Origin: Diaporthe sp. PMI_573
Lineage: Eukaryota > Ascomycota > Sordariomycetes > Diaporthales > Diaporthaceae
NCBI GenBank assembly: GCA_021399435.1
Contig: JAJTUP010000034.1
Span: 434,001-498,000, forward strand
DNA length: 64,000 bases
Direction: 5' to 3'
Of this stretch, positions 35,509-48,548 are shown piece by piece. A program made the translations under genes and the position numbers. Positions within the stretch are counted from its first letter, which is position 1; each line of letters begins with the position of its first letter. Under the pieces are notes generated by a model, which worked only from the letters and a program-made list of their open reading frames with translations, did not search any database and was not told the origin of the DNA.

Positions 35509-38276
35509 ATGGTCAAGATAGACGTCAACCAGGACTACTATGCAGACCTGGAGCTGCCCCAGTCAGTCGACACCGAGACCGTCAAGAAGCAGTACAGGAA
35601 ACTTGGTAAGTTCGCCCAGACCAACCCGACCCGACCCTGCCTCCTACTGCCTCTCCGATCTGACCGTGACCCCTGTGCTTTGCAGCCCTCAAATACCACC
35701 CCGACCGGAACCCCGGCGGCGAGGTCGAGGCCGGCAAGAGGTTCACGAGAATCCAGGCCGCCTACGAAGTCCTCACAAATCCCGAGCAGAAACAGCGATA
35801 CGACAACTCGCGTCGCTCTCGCTTCCCCGGCGCGTCCGGCGTCAAGGGCAACCCCTGGCAAGATGTCTCCAAGAACTACCCTCCTCCACCGCGCCCGCCA
35901 GGCTTCCCCCAGCGTCCGCCTCCCCCCAAGCGACCTGGTAGTCATACCAGCGCCGATAGATACGCCCATATGGCCAAAGATGCCCCGTCTGCCTCCCCTC
36001 GATCCAGCCGGAAGCCGGCCGATGCGACATGGAAAGCTTGGGAGGAGATGAGGCCGGGTGCCAAAGCCAAGGCTACCGCCGGCCAGGCATTTCCTTCAGG
36101 AGCATCTGCAAGAGCCTCGAGTGCCCCCAAGCCCTCGGCAGCACCACCTCCGGTTCCCCCTCGCTCTCCTCAGAAACAAGCCAAGGGGTCATTTGGACAT
36201 CGTGTCAGCCGTGGCTATACGCCTCAGTCGCCTAGTGGGGACGAGCCATCCGTTGCCGGCAACAATTATTTCACAACCAGGACCCATACCAATCTCTTCA
36301 GCGAGACCTCCTCAGCTGCGCGGGCTCGGCGGCGCGAACCCTCGAACCCCACGCCTACCTCGGAGTTTCGCGATAGTACGTTCATGGACACCAGGCAGAG
36401 TACGCCTTACATGTCACACGGTGGGGAGAAACTCGACCCATTCCAAGGCGCCGCCAACATCAACAGGTCCCGCAGCACACGGGAGACGAACTCTGCATCT
36501 TACCAACACAGCGACGGCGAGGGTCCCCCAACCTCGAGCGCGCGTCAGCGTCGCGCAAGCGTCCCGGACAATCTAGACAACGACCCTAAGGGAAAGCGGA
36601 GGGAAGACAGCCACGTCAACGGCGCCCCCGACCCACACACAGCCCCTGATGGCTTCAACCCGACCGCCGAGGAATCGTCCCGTGCCCAGCAGGAGGGCGC
36701 GGACGGCAAGGAAGGATCCAATTTGTATGCCAATCAGCCATATGTCCGTTCTGAGTTTTCAAACAATGAAGTTCCTCCAAAGACCCAGCAAGCGACCAGT
36801 CGTGCGGGCAGTGAGAAAATCTTCAACAAGTCGCCTCACCCCAACTCAGCGTTGCACGACCTGCATACCCGACTGTCTTCGAGTGAAGACCCGAAGCCCT
36901 CCAACTCTGGCTTGAACGCTTTTGAGCTCAAGGTCCGCGACATCCTGAGTCGGCTCTCGGCGGTGAAATACTCGCCCCACGGGCTGGGTATGCAGTCGGG
37001 AGGAGACCGAGACGCACAGCATTCCCAGACTTTCCAACAGCAGAGGGCTGACAGTGAAAACCCCAGCAGCTTTGGTGTGCAATACAACGACGAATCATTT
37101 ACTGACCGCCACCGATTTTCCAGGAACAGCGCCGACAACATCAACACTAGGTTTGTTGCTGATGAGAGCGATGCTACTAACTGGCAATTCAACGCTGGGT
37201 CTCCAGTCGATGAGGCTGGGCGACCAGCCATGCCGCGATCGAAGTCTGGAAGTCGAGTCGGCCGCCAATCGTCTTTCCGCGCCCAGTCCTTTCGGGCGCC
37301 CTCTGCTGAGCCCGCTAATGAGGGTGGCCCACCCCAGAACAGCTCATTCAACCCCGACGAATGGTCTGAGAAGATTGGGCCGCAGATATTTCAGACATCG
37401 GCTACGCAAAAGGCGAACGCAGCCCGGCCGATTCGCAACCCTAGCAAAAAGCCAAAGCCTGTCCGTATGACGACGGGCACGGCCGGCATGGTCGAGTCTG
37501 ACGAGAGCAGCAGTGGGCAGGATGACAATCTCAAGAAGCCAACGACACCAGTGAACACGAACGGTATCAGCGAAACGGCCAGTCCTAATGCCATGGATAT
37601 CGATCCTCCTGTGGACTATCTTAGTGCGAAGGGGGTCCGCAACATCCCCGTGGAGCCATCGCGTCCGGAGTGGAGGGCAGGTGATGTCAAGGGAATGACG
37701 CCTGGTCTGACACCCGGCGCTGCCCCTCATGCTGGTGGATCGGAAGACACCGAAGAGTTCCGGGCCAGTCTCTCTGACCTTAAGAATGTTGAGCCCTTCG
37801 CTCAACGTCCTACTGGTCTGGACTCGTTCGGAGACCTGAAATCAACGCTTCCGTTCCAGAGTGGTCCATCAGGCCAAGCTCCCGTCGCACAGCCCCAGCC
37901 CGGCCCCAAGGCAACCAATCTCCATCTGCCGGTGGCACCAAAGCCACCCAACGCACCGCCTACATTCGCCGTGCCGGGCCTAAAGCCCTCTGCGGCTGCA
38001 TGGGAAAAATACGCTGGGGAATTCTACCGGTACCTGACGGAGTGGCACAAGTTTAACACCAAATTCTCCGACCACTTCCATGCAAGGAACCGTGAGGTGC
38101 AAAAGAAGGTGACCGATTCCGCCTGGGTCAAGTCGAGGGACCCTTCTGGTATCCAAGAGTACCTCACGTGGGCCGAGGAGGATCGACAGGTTCGTGCCAC
38201 GTGGGCACAGGCTTGTGACAACCATGAGATGCACGTCAGGGTCTTCATGGCTCACCGGGACAAAATGATGAAGTAA
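35509..38276 (+). CDS. J-domain (DnaJ/Hsp40) protein with long disordered region
   Basis: J domains stimulate the ATPase of Hsp70 partners. Exons 35509..35605 and 35686..38276 join in phase into 895 residues (start MVKIDVNQDYYADLELPQ). The J domain covers about residues 8-75: KKQYRKLALKYHPDRNPGG carries the essential HPD, then RIQAAYEVLTNPEQKQRYD. There is no Gly/Phe-rich linker, zinc region or DnaJ C-terminal substrate domain, so it is a class C J-protein. Residues about 80-770 are low-complexity, rich in Pro, Ser, Arg and Gln, with many SP/RS sites. The last 110 residues form a conserved-looking helical block (AAWEKYAGEFYRYLTEWHKF ... HVRVFMAHRDKMMK), which suggests a specific binding module. 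Fungal proteins of this architecture exist but their client is not known to me. The 5' side borders the decayed island. Confidence 0.92.
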
Positions 38277-39414
38277 GCCTCGGCAAATCCGCTGAGGAAT
38301 TGGCTTTTGTTTTGTTCCTGCCAGAGCCCTGCAGAGCAGAGTATCATGGGAACTTTGATGTTGGCGGAGTGTTTCCGCAACGGCATTGCTTGTACCGTCA
38401 GACAACGAGAGGGAACTGACGAGGCCGGTACATTTGTTCTGGGGGACCAGATTCTCTCACTCCAGGGAAAAGTGTGCTTCCGAAAAAACGCGCTTTACCA
38501 ACGCTCTGATACGTCCTCATGCACTGGCTACTCCCAGCGAGTATGGCTCGTGTTTGCGAGCTGTTGCGACCTCTAACGTTGGGGCCAAAACAACACACGG
38601 GGCGTCCCCAGGCTGGTATCAATGTGGAGCTTCATCGGGTTGAGGCTTATTGCGACGTATGGCCCTATACATACTTCGAGATCTGTTTCGTCGGAGATGT
38701 AGGCTCCCTGATCAAGGCCGGTAGATCAAGGCGGGTAGATCAAGGCGCCGGGAGTCTCGGTGTCTTTGACGGTTGATGGAGCGGCCAAAGAGCAACGAAG
38801 GATGGGAAAAGGCCATGGATAGGCCAGGAAGGAAGGAAAGGTGGTGGTTCGGTACAATACCTATCTCGCATATACACTTAATGAATCGGCAAGAGCATTG
38901 TTCAAGCGTGTATCTTGTTTTCAAGAACCCGGGGCTCGGGGTTGAAGGAACGGTGCGGGCCTCCTAATGGAGTTGGTGTCTTGGGATATATTCCTCTAGG
39001 CATAGAGCAGATACACCGCCCCTCAAAGATTGATTATTGAAGCGCTTCCCTTGCTATATCTCCCCGAGTGGCGTAGCACAGACATCGTTCAACGTCTCAC
39101 CTGGAGCGGAATGTGCCCTTGCTGGTAAGCAGGTGCGTGCGAGATTCTCGCTGCTGCGTATCGTGCAACCGGCATGGACCTTTCATGGCCACCGGGACGG
39201 CGGGGGAAGAAGCGAGCAACACTTGAGCTCTTGAGATGGAAGGCGTCCTTCTCTATCTTTATTCACCTAATTCGGTGTGCTATAAGCTGGTTCCTAACCC
39301 TCAGACCCCGGAAACTCCCCATCCCCGTGAGATCCAAATAGAGAGATTCCTATTACACCTTTCTTGTATACAGGCAGCCGAACACCCAGGTCCTTCTTTG
39401 CTTCCATCGATCCG
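38277..39414. other. Convergent intergenic region
   Basis: 1.14 kb between the 3' ends of the J-domain gene and NMA111. Contains a short direct duplication of a GTAGATCAAGGCG unit at about 38718-38745. No gene is supported. Confidence 0.55.
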
Positions 39415-42400
39415 TCAGATGACTGCAGCGTCGTCAGGCTCCCCCGTGTCGTCTGTGACGGAGGGGACACCTTCCCGACCTTCGCCCTCTATCTTCTTAC
39501 CCGCCTCGTAGGTGAGACGGCGCCAGCCACACTCAACCTCAGAGTCTTTGATCCACTCCATGGTGGGGAAATAGTGCTCGTTCTTCTTCATGGTGATGAC
39601 CCATGGCACGCTGTCGAAGGTTACAGCTCTAAGTCGGAAGTCTGCGGGTGCCTCAATTAGCATTTGAGAGGGGTCTCATGCGGCGTTTCCGTACGGCAAA
39701 ACTCACAGGTGTTGTCTGGGATATCTACCACAGCCGCAATGAACGACTCGAGGTCTGGCGTGGGTTTGTTGTTCACGTGTGTGATGAAATTTGTCGGCGC
39801 CAGCCCGTATTGGTAAGCGGGCGACCCCCGTGTGCGAGCAGAAACATACACCTCACTGAAGAGCTTGCTGATCTGCTGGCGCACGGCGTGGTGCGGCCTG
39901 TGGAGGACGGCACCACAGAATGAGACAGCACGGTCCGTCTCGACGTCGTCTGCAGCCACTGTGGGCAGCTTAAGTTGGACCTCCTCACAGTCGCGGACGA
40001 TGACGGTGTCCAGGAGGTTGTTCGAGTACATGACATCCAGCTCCGAGATGCGCGTGATCAGCTTGCCGTTCAGGGTGAGCAGGATGTCGCCCTCGAGCAG
40101 CGCCTCATCGCCCTCCTTGTCTTTCCGCTCAAATGTCCTCTTCGTCACCATAAACAGCTGGTGATGGCTCGTGTTGACCTGGGACACTTGTGCTATCCAC
40201 TCTTCGGACACGCCCATGAGACGTGCTTGCGACATTGCGATGGACCTGAACTCGACCGAAAGCATCCGAAGGTCAGGTACGACACCTTGGGAGATTTGTG
40301 ACACCACCGGGAGCAGTGTGGGTGTGGCGAGACCGAGATGATACTCCTCGTCTCTGTGGGTGGAGGGATTGCGCTCTCCGAGATACGTCAGCCACAGCGC
40401 CTGCACAGTGCCGTCCGGCGCGACCAAGACGCCGCTACCGCACTGCTGGCTCAAGCTCGTGTCGACCGTAATGGCATCCACATTGACAGCCCTGTAGCGG
40501 GGAGCTCCAGAGTTGGCCGGAATGGCAACAGCAAAGATCTCAGTGACGGTCGTGGCAGCATGGACGACGCGGCCAATCCTGTTGTATCCGATGAAGTAGG
40601 TCGACGCGCCTTGCGTGATCTCCTCGCTCGACAGTCTTGCGCTCTGGACAGGAGCGTCGACCAGCTTAGGGTCGTACTGGACGATGGCGTAATTTTGCAA
40701 GGGGTGAAGGAAGACGACCTTGCCCTCAACAACGATGGAGTCCGCAATGGTGATGCTAATATCGCACAGGTCGTAGGGCACAATAGCCCGAGAGATGACT
40801 ACCAGCCCCTTGTCCGCATCAACGACCAAGCCCATCCCCCACTTCCGGTTCTTCGGGAAGCCGTCGAGTTTGACCGGCATGGTGCAGTTGACGTGCACAA
40901 AGCTCTTGACGAGCTCGGCCACGGCTGGGTGCGAGGTGTGCTCGAGCTGAATGAATGAGGCCGTGCGCGGGACGGGGGGCACCGGTGGAATAGGGTCTGC
41001 AAGATCAGTAAAGTCCCACACCCCGCTCTCATCATTGCGCACCGCGAGCTTCATCTTGGAGGACCAATGCCTATCAACATAGATGATGGTCGTGTTGAGT
41101 GTGTGCAGATCTCGGAGGTGTTTGTACGTCACGACGACCCGAGCCTTGTCTGGTATACCCTTGGCGACCTCGATGAAACTCTCCAGGTCTGGCACTTTCT
41201 TGTGGTCGAGTGTCTGGAGTATCCAACCATTATCGCTGTTATCGAAGCGGAAGGAGCCCGTCGCTTCGCAGATATAGACCCCCCGCGCAGCCACACCATA
41301 TAGCCTGGCTTGCTGATAGGACAGCGTGTGGAAGCTGCCGCCGGCGACAGACACGAAGCGATCAGGAGTGATGCTGTGCAAATCACCGACCTTGATCTCC
41401 ACCTCGACATCATCCCCGCCCCTCTGGAGGAGCAGGTTCACAGTGCTGCCGACGTTCGAGTCCATAATGTCATCGAGCCGTACGAACGAGGTTATCAGCT
41501 CGTCGTTCACCTTGACGAGAACGTCACCTTCCTCGACCTTACCGTGGGATGGACCCTCGGGAAGGACGATTTCAGCAACCAGCATGTTGGTCTCCCTGGG
41601 GAACTGCTTCCTCATCTGTGCCTCCCACTCAGAGGACAGGCCGAGTCGCCTGCACTCATCGAAAGGCTTCAGTAGAAACTGGCACTGGATATCGCCTCTG
41701 GTGATGGGTATCCCCTCCTGGAGGCACTTCAAGGCTCTCAGTGGCCGATCCAGAGGCAAGAAATAGTCGGTGGAAGCGCCGTCTGCTCTTCCACCGGCTT
41801 GCAGAGCAACGGCACAGCCATCGAGGTTAACGACTGGACTGCCAGAAGATCCTCCGCTGGCGGCAGCACTGGCTTGATAATATGAAGTACTGTGCGACCA
41901 CTCGTCAGCAATCTGGCGGCCTGTGGTGTGTCTGAGAGGGCCGTTTGGTGCTAGAAGCCACCTCACGAGTGAGTTGCAGCCAGGAGGAGAAATTCTTACT
42001 TGAAATCGCTGTAACCTTCGCCGTACTCTGGAGCATTGCGGTCCAGGCGGCTGATGACACCAGAGAGGATGCTGAGTTTCTCGCCCGCATCGTTACCCAC
42101 GACGCGAATCTCGATACCGACTGTTTGCACATATTGGATCAGTCAAGAGCCGTGAAACAGTTTCCGTTTCCGAAAGCATACCTTTCGCCAGGTCGGGCCG
42201 TAACGGTAGGGCTTTTACCGGCATGTACTTGATGGCCTTGGGGTCGAACTTGAGGATGCCAAAGTCGTGGACGGGGTCCCGGTAGACAGGGTAGGCATCC
42301 ACCTCCTCGTGGTTGTCGAATATACAGTATCCCCAGAACGGGCCCGCACCAACGACGTGCCTGTTTGTCAAGATGTAACCCCTCTCGGCGTCCACGACGA

Positions 42401-42734
42401 AACCAGTGGCCTCTGAATTCAGGGCCGGGTCGGTGTCGAAGGAGCAGGTCTGGCAGAAGCGGATGGAGACGACGTTTCTCACGACATTCTCGATGGTCAG
42501 CTGCCACTCGGCGGTATCGGGCCCCAGGGAGGGGAGGGTCTGCAGGGCAGCTTCCTCGATGAACTCGTGGTTATGCATGTCGAGGTCGGCGGCTTCGATG
42601 TCGGGGGTGTTGTCGCCGGCAGACTGCTTCCCGTTTAGGGAGTGGCGGTGGTGTTTTGGTGGGCGGCCGGTCTCGAGTGCATCGAAGGGGGAGGGCTTGC
42701 GCTTTGCGCGAGGCGAAGTGATTGTGCCATTCAT
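39415..42734 (-). CDS. nma111: NMA111, HtrA-type pro-apoptotic serine protease
   Basis: Nma111 is a nuclear HtrA/Omi-like serine protease that promotes apoptosis-like death, heat tolerance and degradation of the inhibitor Bir1 in yeast. Four exons, 42182..42734, 42000..42120, 39707..41889 and 39415..39641, give 1027 residues in phase, the standard length. The start used is ATG 42734 ([13 protein letters not shown]), which fits family length. The first trypsin-like domain has a complete triad: His126 in TNRHVVG, Asp157 in VHDFGILKF and Ser240 in [10 protein letters not shown] second, degenerate protease half and PDZ repeats follow, as usual. Basic runs near residues 9-12 and 26-31 may be nuclear localisation signals. 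The frame stays open far upstream: an ATG at 43040 would add 102 residues resembling a mitochondrial presequence. The gene is divergent from AVL9. Confidence 0.96.
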
Positions 42735-43784
42735 GTTGAGAGGGCTTGATGAGGACTGGACAGTAAGCGGCGGTGGTACGGGTGGGTCAGTGGCCGACGT
42801 GGAGGCGGAGGACGTTGCGGTGAATGCCCTGGCGAGACGAGTGTGAGGTAGTACAACTGGTGAATGGCACGGTGATGCCAGGAGACCAGATGGCAACAGG
42901 TGAATGGGACGGCGTCGGAGCGGTTGGGTGGTGGTGTTGAGGAGGGTTGAGATGCAAGTCCCAGCTACAGTAGCGAGCTTGCCAGTGCCTATGCCAACGC
43001 CAACTCGGCTGCGCAGTGAGGAGGGCAGAGCTGTTCGCATCAAGGCCTGTTGCCCTCGTCCGAAGGAATGCAGCGCAGTCACTGGCCTATGTAAGGACTG
43101 TGAAGTACAAGGGGCATTTAAAGAGTGAGAGGAAGGCGGCGAGGACGGTGCGAGGCGCACGAGGGAACGATGAGGTCGCAGGCCGCAAACATTTACAGGT
43201 TGCCCTCGAGCTGACGGCCGCCTTGGAACCCCCCCCCTGTCTAGCCTTACATGCACTTAAATGGACCCGGTGAAACTGAACTGTTCGCACAAGGTCATGT
43301 TCGGATCCCACTAAGGCACAGCAGTGGGAACTGGGTGGGAAGCAGACTTAGTCAGCCTTTTTTCTTCTTCTCCCTCTCCTGTATTGGCATATGCACGGCC
43401 GCCAGGATCGACCTACAGGTACGTTTCTCTTGACTCCGTGACTGCTACTTACATGGCTGCCGGGGTATTCACTGTGTACAGAGTATATACCATGTCCCGG
43501 CAAACCATGCTTACCTTTTGCTCAGATGGGATTGTGGTCTATATCTGTAGATGCGGCATCGAGCCCTCGAGCCTGGCTGCTTGTGTGTTTGAGTCTGAAC
43601 TCCACGGCACATGGTGACAAGATGATTGATTGTTCAGTGCATGTGTCGGGCACTTGTCGCCGAGTCCTGCCCACGTGTGATCACAGGCCAAGCAAACGGC
43701 GGCCGTGTGGATGCAAACGCTGGGGTCGTGCCCAAGGAGTCGGTGCCGGGCCCGGCACCCACAGGCCGGCCAGGCCGTCTTAGC

Positions 43785-43825
43785 TAGCCAGCCAGCCAGC
43801 CAGCCTGCCTGCCTGCCTGCCTGCT
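43785..43825. repeat. Tetranucleotide repeat GCCA then GCCT
   Basis: Five copies of a GCCA/CAGC unit pass into five copies of GCCT; intergenic. Confidence 0.85.
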
Positions 43826-44440
43826 TAGTAGGGGCAGAGTGTGGCTATTTAAAGTTTGACGCAATATGCAAGACAGCTGGCATCGGGGCCGCGTGCCCTA
43901 TGAGAGGGGGAACGAGAGTGGGCAGCAGGCCGAACAGCAGATGCGGGGGTAGATGATGGCTGCATCTAAGTCGAGAGAGTATGAACTCGTCGACTGCAAG
44001 CTGGCACGGCTGGACTGGTAGGTACACTTCGGCCCGTCCCCTGGGTGCCTTGGGTATCTGTACCTACACTACTTAGACTTCGGGTTGGCCAGTCCGGCCC
44101 ATGCGGTGGCCCGCCCACGGTCAAGGTTAGTGGTCGTGATTGTCGTTGAAACAATATCTTGGCCACCCTTGCCCGTTTCTCACTCCCTCCCGTGTCCATC
44201 CATCCCATCTCATATAATATTGAACGGGTGCCTTTTCTTAGATCAGCCGACGCAACAAAAAGTCGTCACCCATAATCTCACCCAGCTCCCCCAGTTGGAA
44301 TCGTGGTCTCGCATTCTTGAGCACCACCTGATTGATATCTGCCTATCTCCGTTGGACAAACACCCGGTTGCCCCTCCCCTCTGTCAGACCTTGCACAACA
44401 TCTTGTAGCCACCGCCTGGCCAGCGCACAAGTCGACGTCT

Positions 44441-44473
44441 ACAAATAACAACAACAACATCAACAACAACATA
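44441..44473. repeat. CAA trinucleotide repeat in the AVL9 upstream region
   Basis: Interrupted AAC/CAA repeat of about 33 bp, followed at 44484-44510 by CCAACT units. It may lie in the 5' leader of AVL9. Confidence 0.8.
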
Positions 44474-45254
44474 ACAAGCTGCAGCTCCAACTCCAACTCC
44501 AACCCCAGCCCCGTCCAGCCCCGTCCCGTCCTGGCCTTATCCAGTTTACAACTTTTACAACTTACGACTTGCAACTCCAAGCAGATGCCAACAAGATTGT
44601 CCTGCAATCAATTGTCCCTGCCAATCTCCTAGCATCTCTCCGGGGGGCTCGCAATCGTGCAGACCGCTTTCTGCCCTCATCTCGCTTAATCTCGACTTCT
44701 GCGTGGTCGCATTGAGCCCGAGACGTCATTCCCTCCCCCATGGGCATTTTGTCGCTCCATGATATTTCCCTTTGGCGAATAGATATCGCCTTGTCTTCTG
44801 GGTAGAAGCGGGTCCGCTCACCTCTTTGCGAAAGGGCCCCAGCGTTTCTCGGCCGGAGATTTATTGATAGCTCGTCCATTCGCCGGCACTCATCAAACCT
44901 GCCCCACGTCCCCCCTTGCCCACGACGCCAGGTCCCGACGACGGCACCGCGACCTCCAGCGCGCGAACCACGGCCGCCTCGAAGTCCCCCCCCCCAGAGG
45001 CCAAGACCGCCGCCCATCCGGCTCCAGATCCGACAGCCTCGGGGCCACCGAACCTCGCTCGATCTCCCAAATAAGCATCGCACCGGCGAGTCATTGCTTG
45101 CTGGCCACATCTGACCTTCTCAACTCTCCTGTCTGCTTCATGGCCGTCTCATGACTGCTTGTCGTCCCACCGTTCACGCAAGCCCCGTGCTGAGACAAAG
45201 AGCCAGGACAAGGCGCGGCAAGGCACAGGCTCGAGGGCTGCAATCGCGTCCACA

Positions 45255-47631
45255 ATGGATACCCTCACCCCAACTGGCAATTTGACCCCAATGACGGCTG
45301 GCTCAGGATCCTCGACGCCCAAGAGCCCCAAGAGGAGCACGTTCGTGCCGCTGGTCACAGTCATTGGCTTCCACCACGCGAGGGGGCCCGAGGTCGAGTC
45401 CTGGTATGGCAGTCCGGAGGGCACAGACCCGGCCGTCGAGTATGGGTGGTCACTGCTGCCCTTCATGGCGCTCAGTGATGGCGCGCATGCGTGAGTGCCC
45501 CGCTGATCCCCAAAAATGGACCACCTGGCGGTGCCTGACGAGACCTATCACTAACTATCATCTTCACGGACTCAGAGCGACAGAAGACTTCTCATACTTC
45601 ACCCTGTTGAAGCCTGCCACCGAGAACGAGCCCGCAACATCGCTGTTTGGGATATCATGTACCAGGCAGATGGACGCCTCCGCCCTGATCAACCGTCCCG
45701 CCGACGTTACTCGGTCGACCGTGCAGAAGGCCGTCGTCGTCATAGCCGACGACCCGCAGACCTTTGGCACCCTCCGGGAACGACTCAGTGTCGTCACGCA
45801 TGCTTGGTTTGCTCAGCGCGAGTTCACCGACACGGAGATCCTGCGTCGCTTCCAGGAGAGCCTGGCGGATGAGAAGGAGCGAGGTCTCCTCAGCGAGGAT
45901 GAGAACCGGGACGCCTACCTCGGCATGAGCTTGAGGGAGATGATCCACGAGTTCAGGTGGCAGACTCTAGTATTGTTAAAATGCTGCCTTTTGCAGCCCA
46001 AGGTAAGGAGAACCGGGTCGAGGGCTCCTCAAACCTTTGGATACGTGGGCTTCACTAACACAACCTCACCATCTTCCCAGATGTTGTTCTTTGGTTCCCG
46101 ATGCGAGCGACTTTGCATGATGCAGTTTTCTTTAATATCCTTGATACCCGGTCTTATTCGAAGGCTTCAGGACTGTGCCGACCCGGAACTGAACAGCTAT
46201 GAGAAGCATCTGACCATGCCCACAAACCTAAAATCCAGCGACCGGTCATCCTTACAGGCATACATGGGCCTGCCGCTTCAGATATTCGGCAAGGTCGGTG
46301 CCCCGTGCTGGGTGATGCCTGCGAATTAGAGCTGACTGAAAACACAGGGAAGCCTGTTTGGACCATATACGCCCCTTCAACAGCTCGATGTCTTGGCAGA
46401 CCACGAGACGAAGTCGTACATTGTTGGAAGCACTAATTCACTCCTCCTTCAGCAACGGGATAGGTACAGTGATATCCTGATCAACCTCGACGACGATTTC
46501 ATCAATATTACGTCGACGTCGTTAAAACAAGCACTGCAACTCTCAACGCCGGACCGGAGGTGGATCGATTTCATCACACAGACTGTGAACGAGACCTGGG
46601 ACGAGGCCAATCCCAGCCGGCCGAAGACAATGGGCTTTATGGGAAGCGAGGAGTTCATCCGCCTTCAGTTTGAGGACTACATCATTGCGCTTCTCTCGGC
46701 CGCCAAATACCACACCTACATGGCCAAGCACAAAGATAATCCGAAAATGCTCCTTCCGCACATTGACGGCGATCCAGCCGTGGACTTCAATCTGGACTGG
46801 ATTGAAGCCTGGATGAAGACCGAAAACTACCGGATATGGAACAACAACACCGACAGCCACCTGTTTGACATTGCCGAACCCAGACACATATGTGCAGGCG
46901 GCCTCACAATCGACGATGTATCAAGGCGCATGACCCAGCAGGTACAGGACCTGCACTTGGACGAGAAGCTATCGCAGGGAAGAGAGGCGGCCGCGAGGAA
47001 CCTGGCCGCGGCGAGGGACAAGGGAGGAGCAATGATCACCAAGTTCTACGGGGAGCTCGAGGCATATCGTGAGGCCCAGCGGAAGAAGGCAGAGGAGACC
47101 AGGCAACAGCAGCCCAGTGACTCTGTGCCTGCCAGTCCAACCATCAAGAACGGTCACGATGCCGAGAAGGCAGGCGTAGGTGCCTATATGAGCAGCTGGG
47201 CCACGTGGGCGGGGGAGAAGCGCAAGGCGCTCGCCACCCGTGGCACCAGCGACAGGAACAGCGGCAGCAGCACGAGCGGGTGGGGCCTCGGCCTTGGGAG
47301 GACCAAGAGCAAGAAGGACGCGAGCAGCACGACCTCGCTGCACTCGGCCTCGGAGAAGGACGTCAAGAGCCCGCGCATGTCGACGTCCTCGTCATTCTTC
47401 GGCGGGAACAGGAAGAGTGTGGACAGCGCCAGGGAGCTGAATAAGGCGCGGCACGAGGACGTCCGCCCGGGCACCCAGCACTCGTTCAGCGAGAGCATAC
47501 TCGGCTCCGAGGAGTCCGGGACCGCGTCCTCGCCCGAGGTCTCGCCACAAAAGCCGCGGATCGACTTCGCGATGAAGGAGACGAGCGTGTGGAACGACCG
47601 CGAGTCGCCGACCGAGTACAAGCTGGCATAG
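45255..47631 (+). CDS. avl9: AVL9, late secretory pathway protein
   Basis: Avl9 is a DENN-related protein needed for exit of secretory vesicles from the late Golgi, acting with exocyst and Apl2/Vps1 pathways in yeast. Four exons: 45255..45490, 45576..46002, 46081..46293 and 46348..47631, giving 719 residues in phase. The start is ATG 45255 (MDTLTPTGNLTPM); the frame is open earlier but has no ATG. The N-terminal Avl9/DENN-like core spans about residues 30-500: LVTVIGFHHARGPEVESWYG, YGWSLLPFMALSDGAHA, DFSYFTLL, the SLFGIS block, FGSRCERLCMMQFSLISLIP and GPYTPLQQLDVL. The C-terminal 200 residues are polar, serine-rich and probably disordered. The third intron has an unusual GTCGGT donor (46294). 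Together with EXO70 and BRO1 it makes three membrane-traffic genes in the window, without any sign of co-regulation. Confidence 0.95.
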
Positions 47632-48548
47632 TGTCCGCCGGCGGTAGCACGGAGGCGGCGGCGGAGGAACCCGCTTGGCCCCTTGGGGAGATGCGGGGTG
47701 GGGTCGAACCGTAATAGTCTGGGGTGAGTGAGGGCCGTGTCGGGGTGTGTAAAGAAAGCATAGGAACGAACGAAAGCATCAAGCATCTCGGATGGTTTTA
47801 GAGCAAAACAAAGTATACCACGGCATTAGCATAGCATTCATGGCACTTGAAGGCCACACAGCAGCCATAGCAGCAAGGACGTTGCATAGTTTGGATAAGG
47901 TCAAAATACATCATCGTCAAAGGGTTGACTTTCGAGGTTCTGTCTCATCATGTGTCTGTCATATGCTATTTCTATATAGCTGTGTGCTCGCGCTGAAGTC
48001 TCTCAGGAGGGACCTGTGTCGTCGGCCACATCATTACGGGGTTTCCGGAGTTCATAATCAGCAGTAGTGGGACAAGAGGACTCAGTCACCCAAGTCTGAC
48101 ATGACCTTTGATTCGGAGGCTTTGTTATTTATCCCCAATACATGAGTAAAAGACGCCCGCCTTCTTCGTCTTCAATAACGCCCTGGCCTCCGTGGGGAAG
48201 ATTCAGATGCTGAATGAACATGCTGAAATTTCGGAAGAAGAGGTCTGCTGTTGTTTGACCTCTCTGTCTCTGTTTTTGTCGCCTTGCGCTTGTCCGGGAA
48301 GGGCTCGGGGCCCGCAAGGGCCCGCAAGGGCTTAGGAAACGCCGTTGTGTATCTACCAAATTGTTTGGAGTAAAAAATCACGACAACCGTTGTTAAGAAT
48401 GCGCCTGTGATGCAGTGCCCTCATGTTTTCCCCCATTGCACCTGCTCCTTTGACACATTCTTGTATTCCTTGGTATCACGAACAGCATCGCCCGAAACAC
48501 GTATTAATCTGCTAAACCGTCGCGTTGAGTCACGTCGGCGTAACCCGT
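47632..48548. other. Convergent intergenic region
   Basis: 917 bp between the AVL9 and HOG1 3' ends. Short frames only. A GGGTCGAACC string at about 47700 is not part of a foldable tRNA. Confidence 0.55.

Larger units (their letters stand above)
42735..45254. other. Divergent promoter region between NMA111 and AVL9
   Basis: 2.5 kb. The part next to NMA111 (42735-43040) is open in frame with it. The part next to AVL9 is C-rich with CAA and CCAACT microsatellites, suggesting a transcribed leader. No additional gene could be recognised. Confidence 0.5.

Noticed and set aside
47690..47720. GGGTCGAACC string resembling a tRNA B box
   Set aside because: No A box, acceptor stem or anticodon arm can be folded around it.
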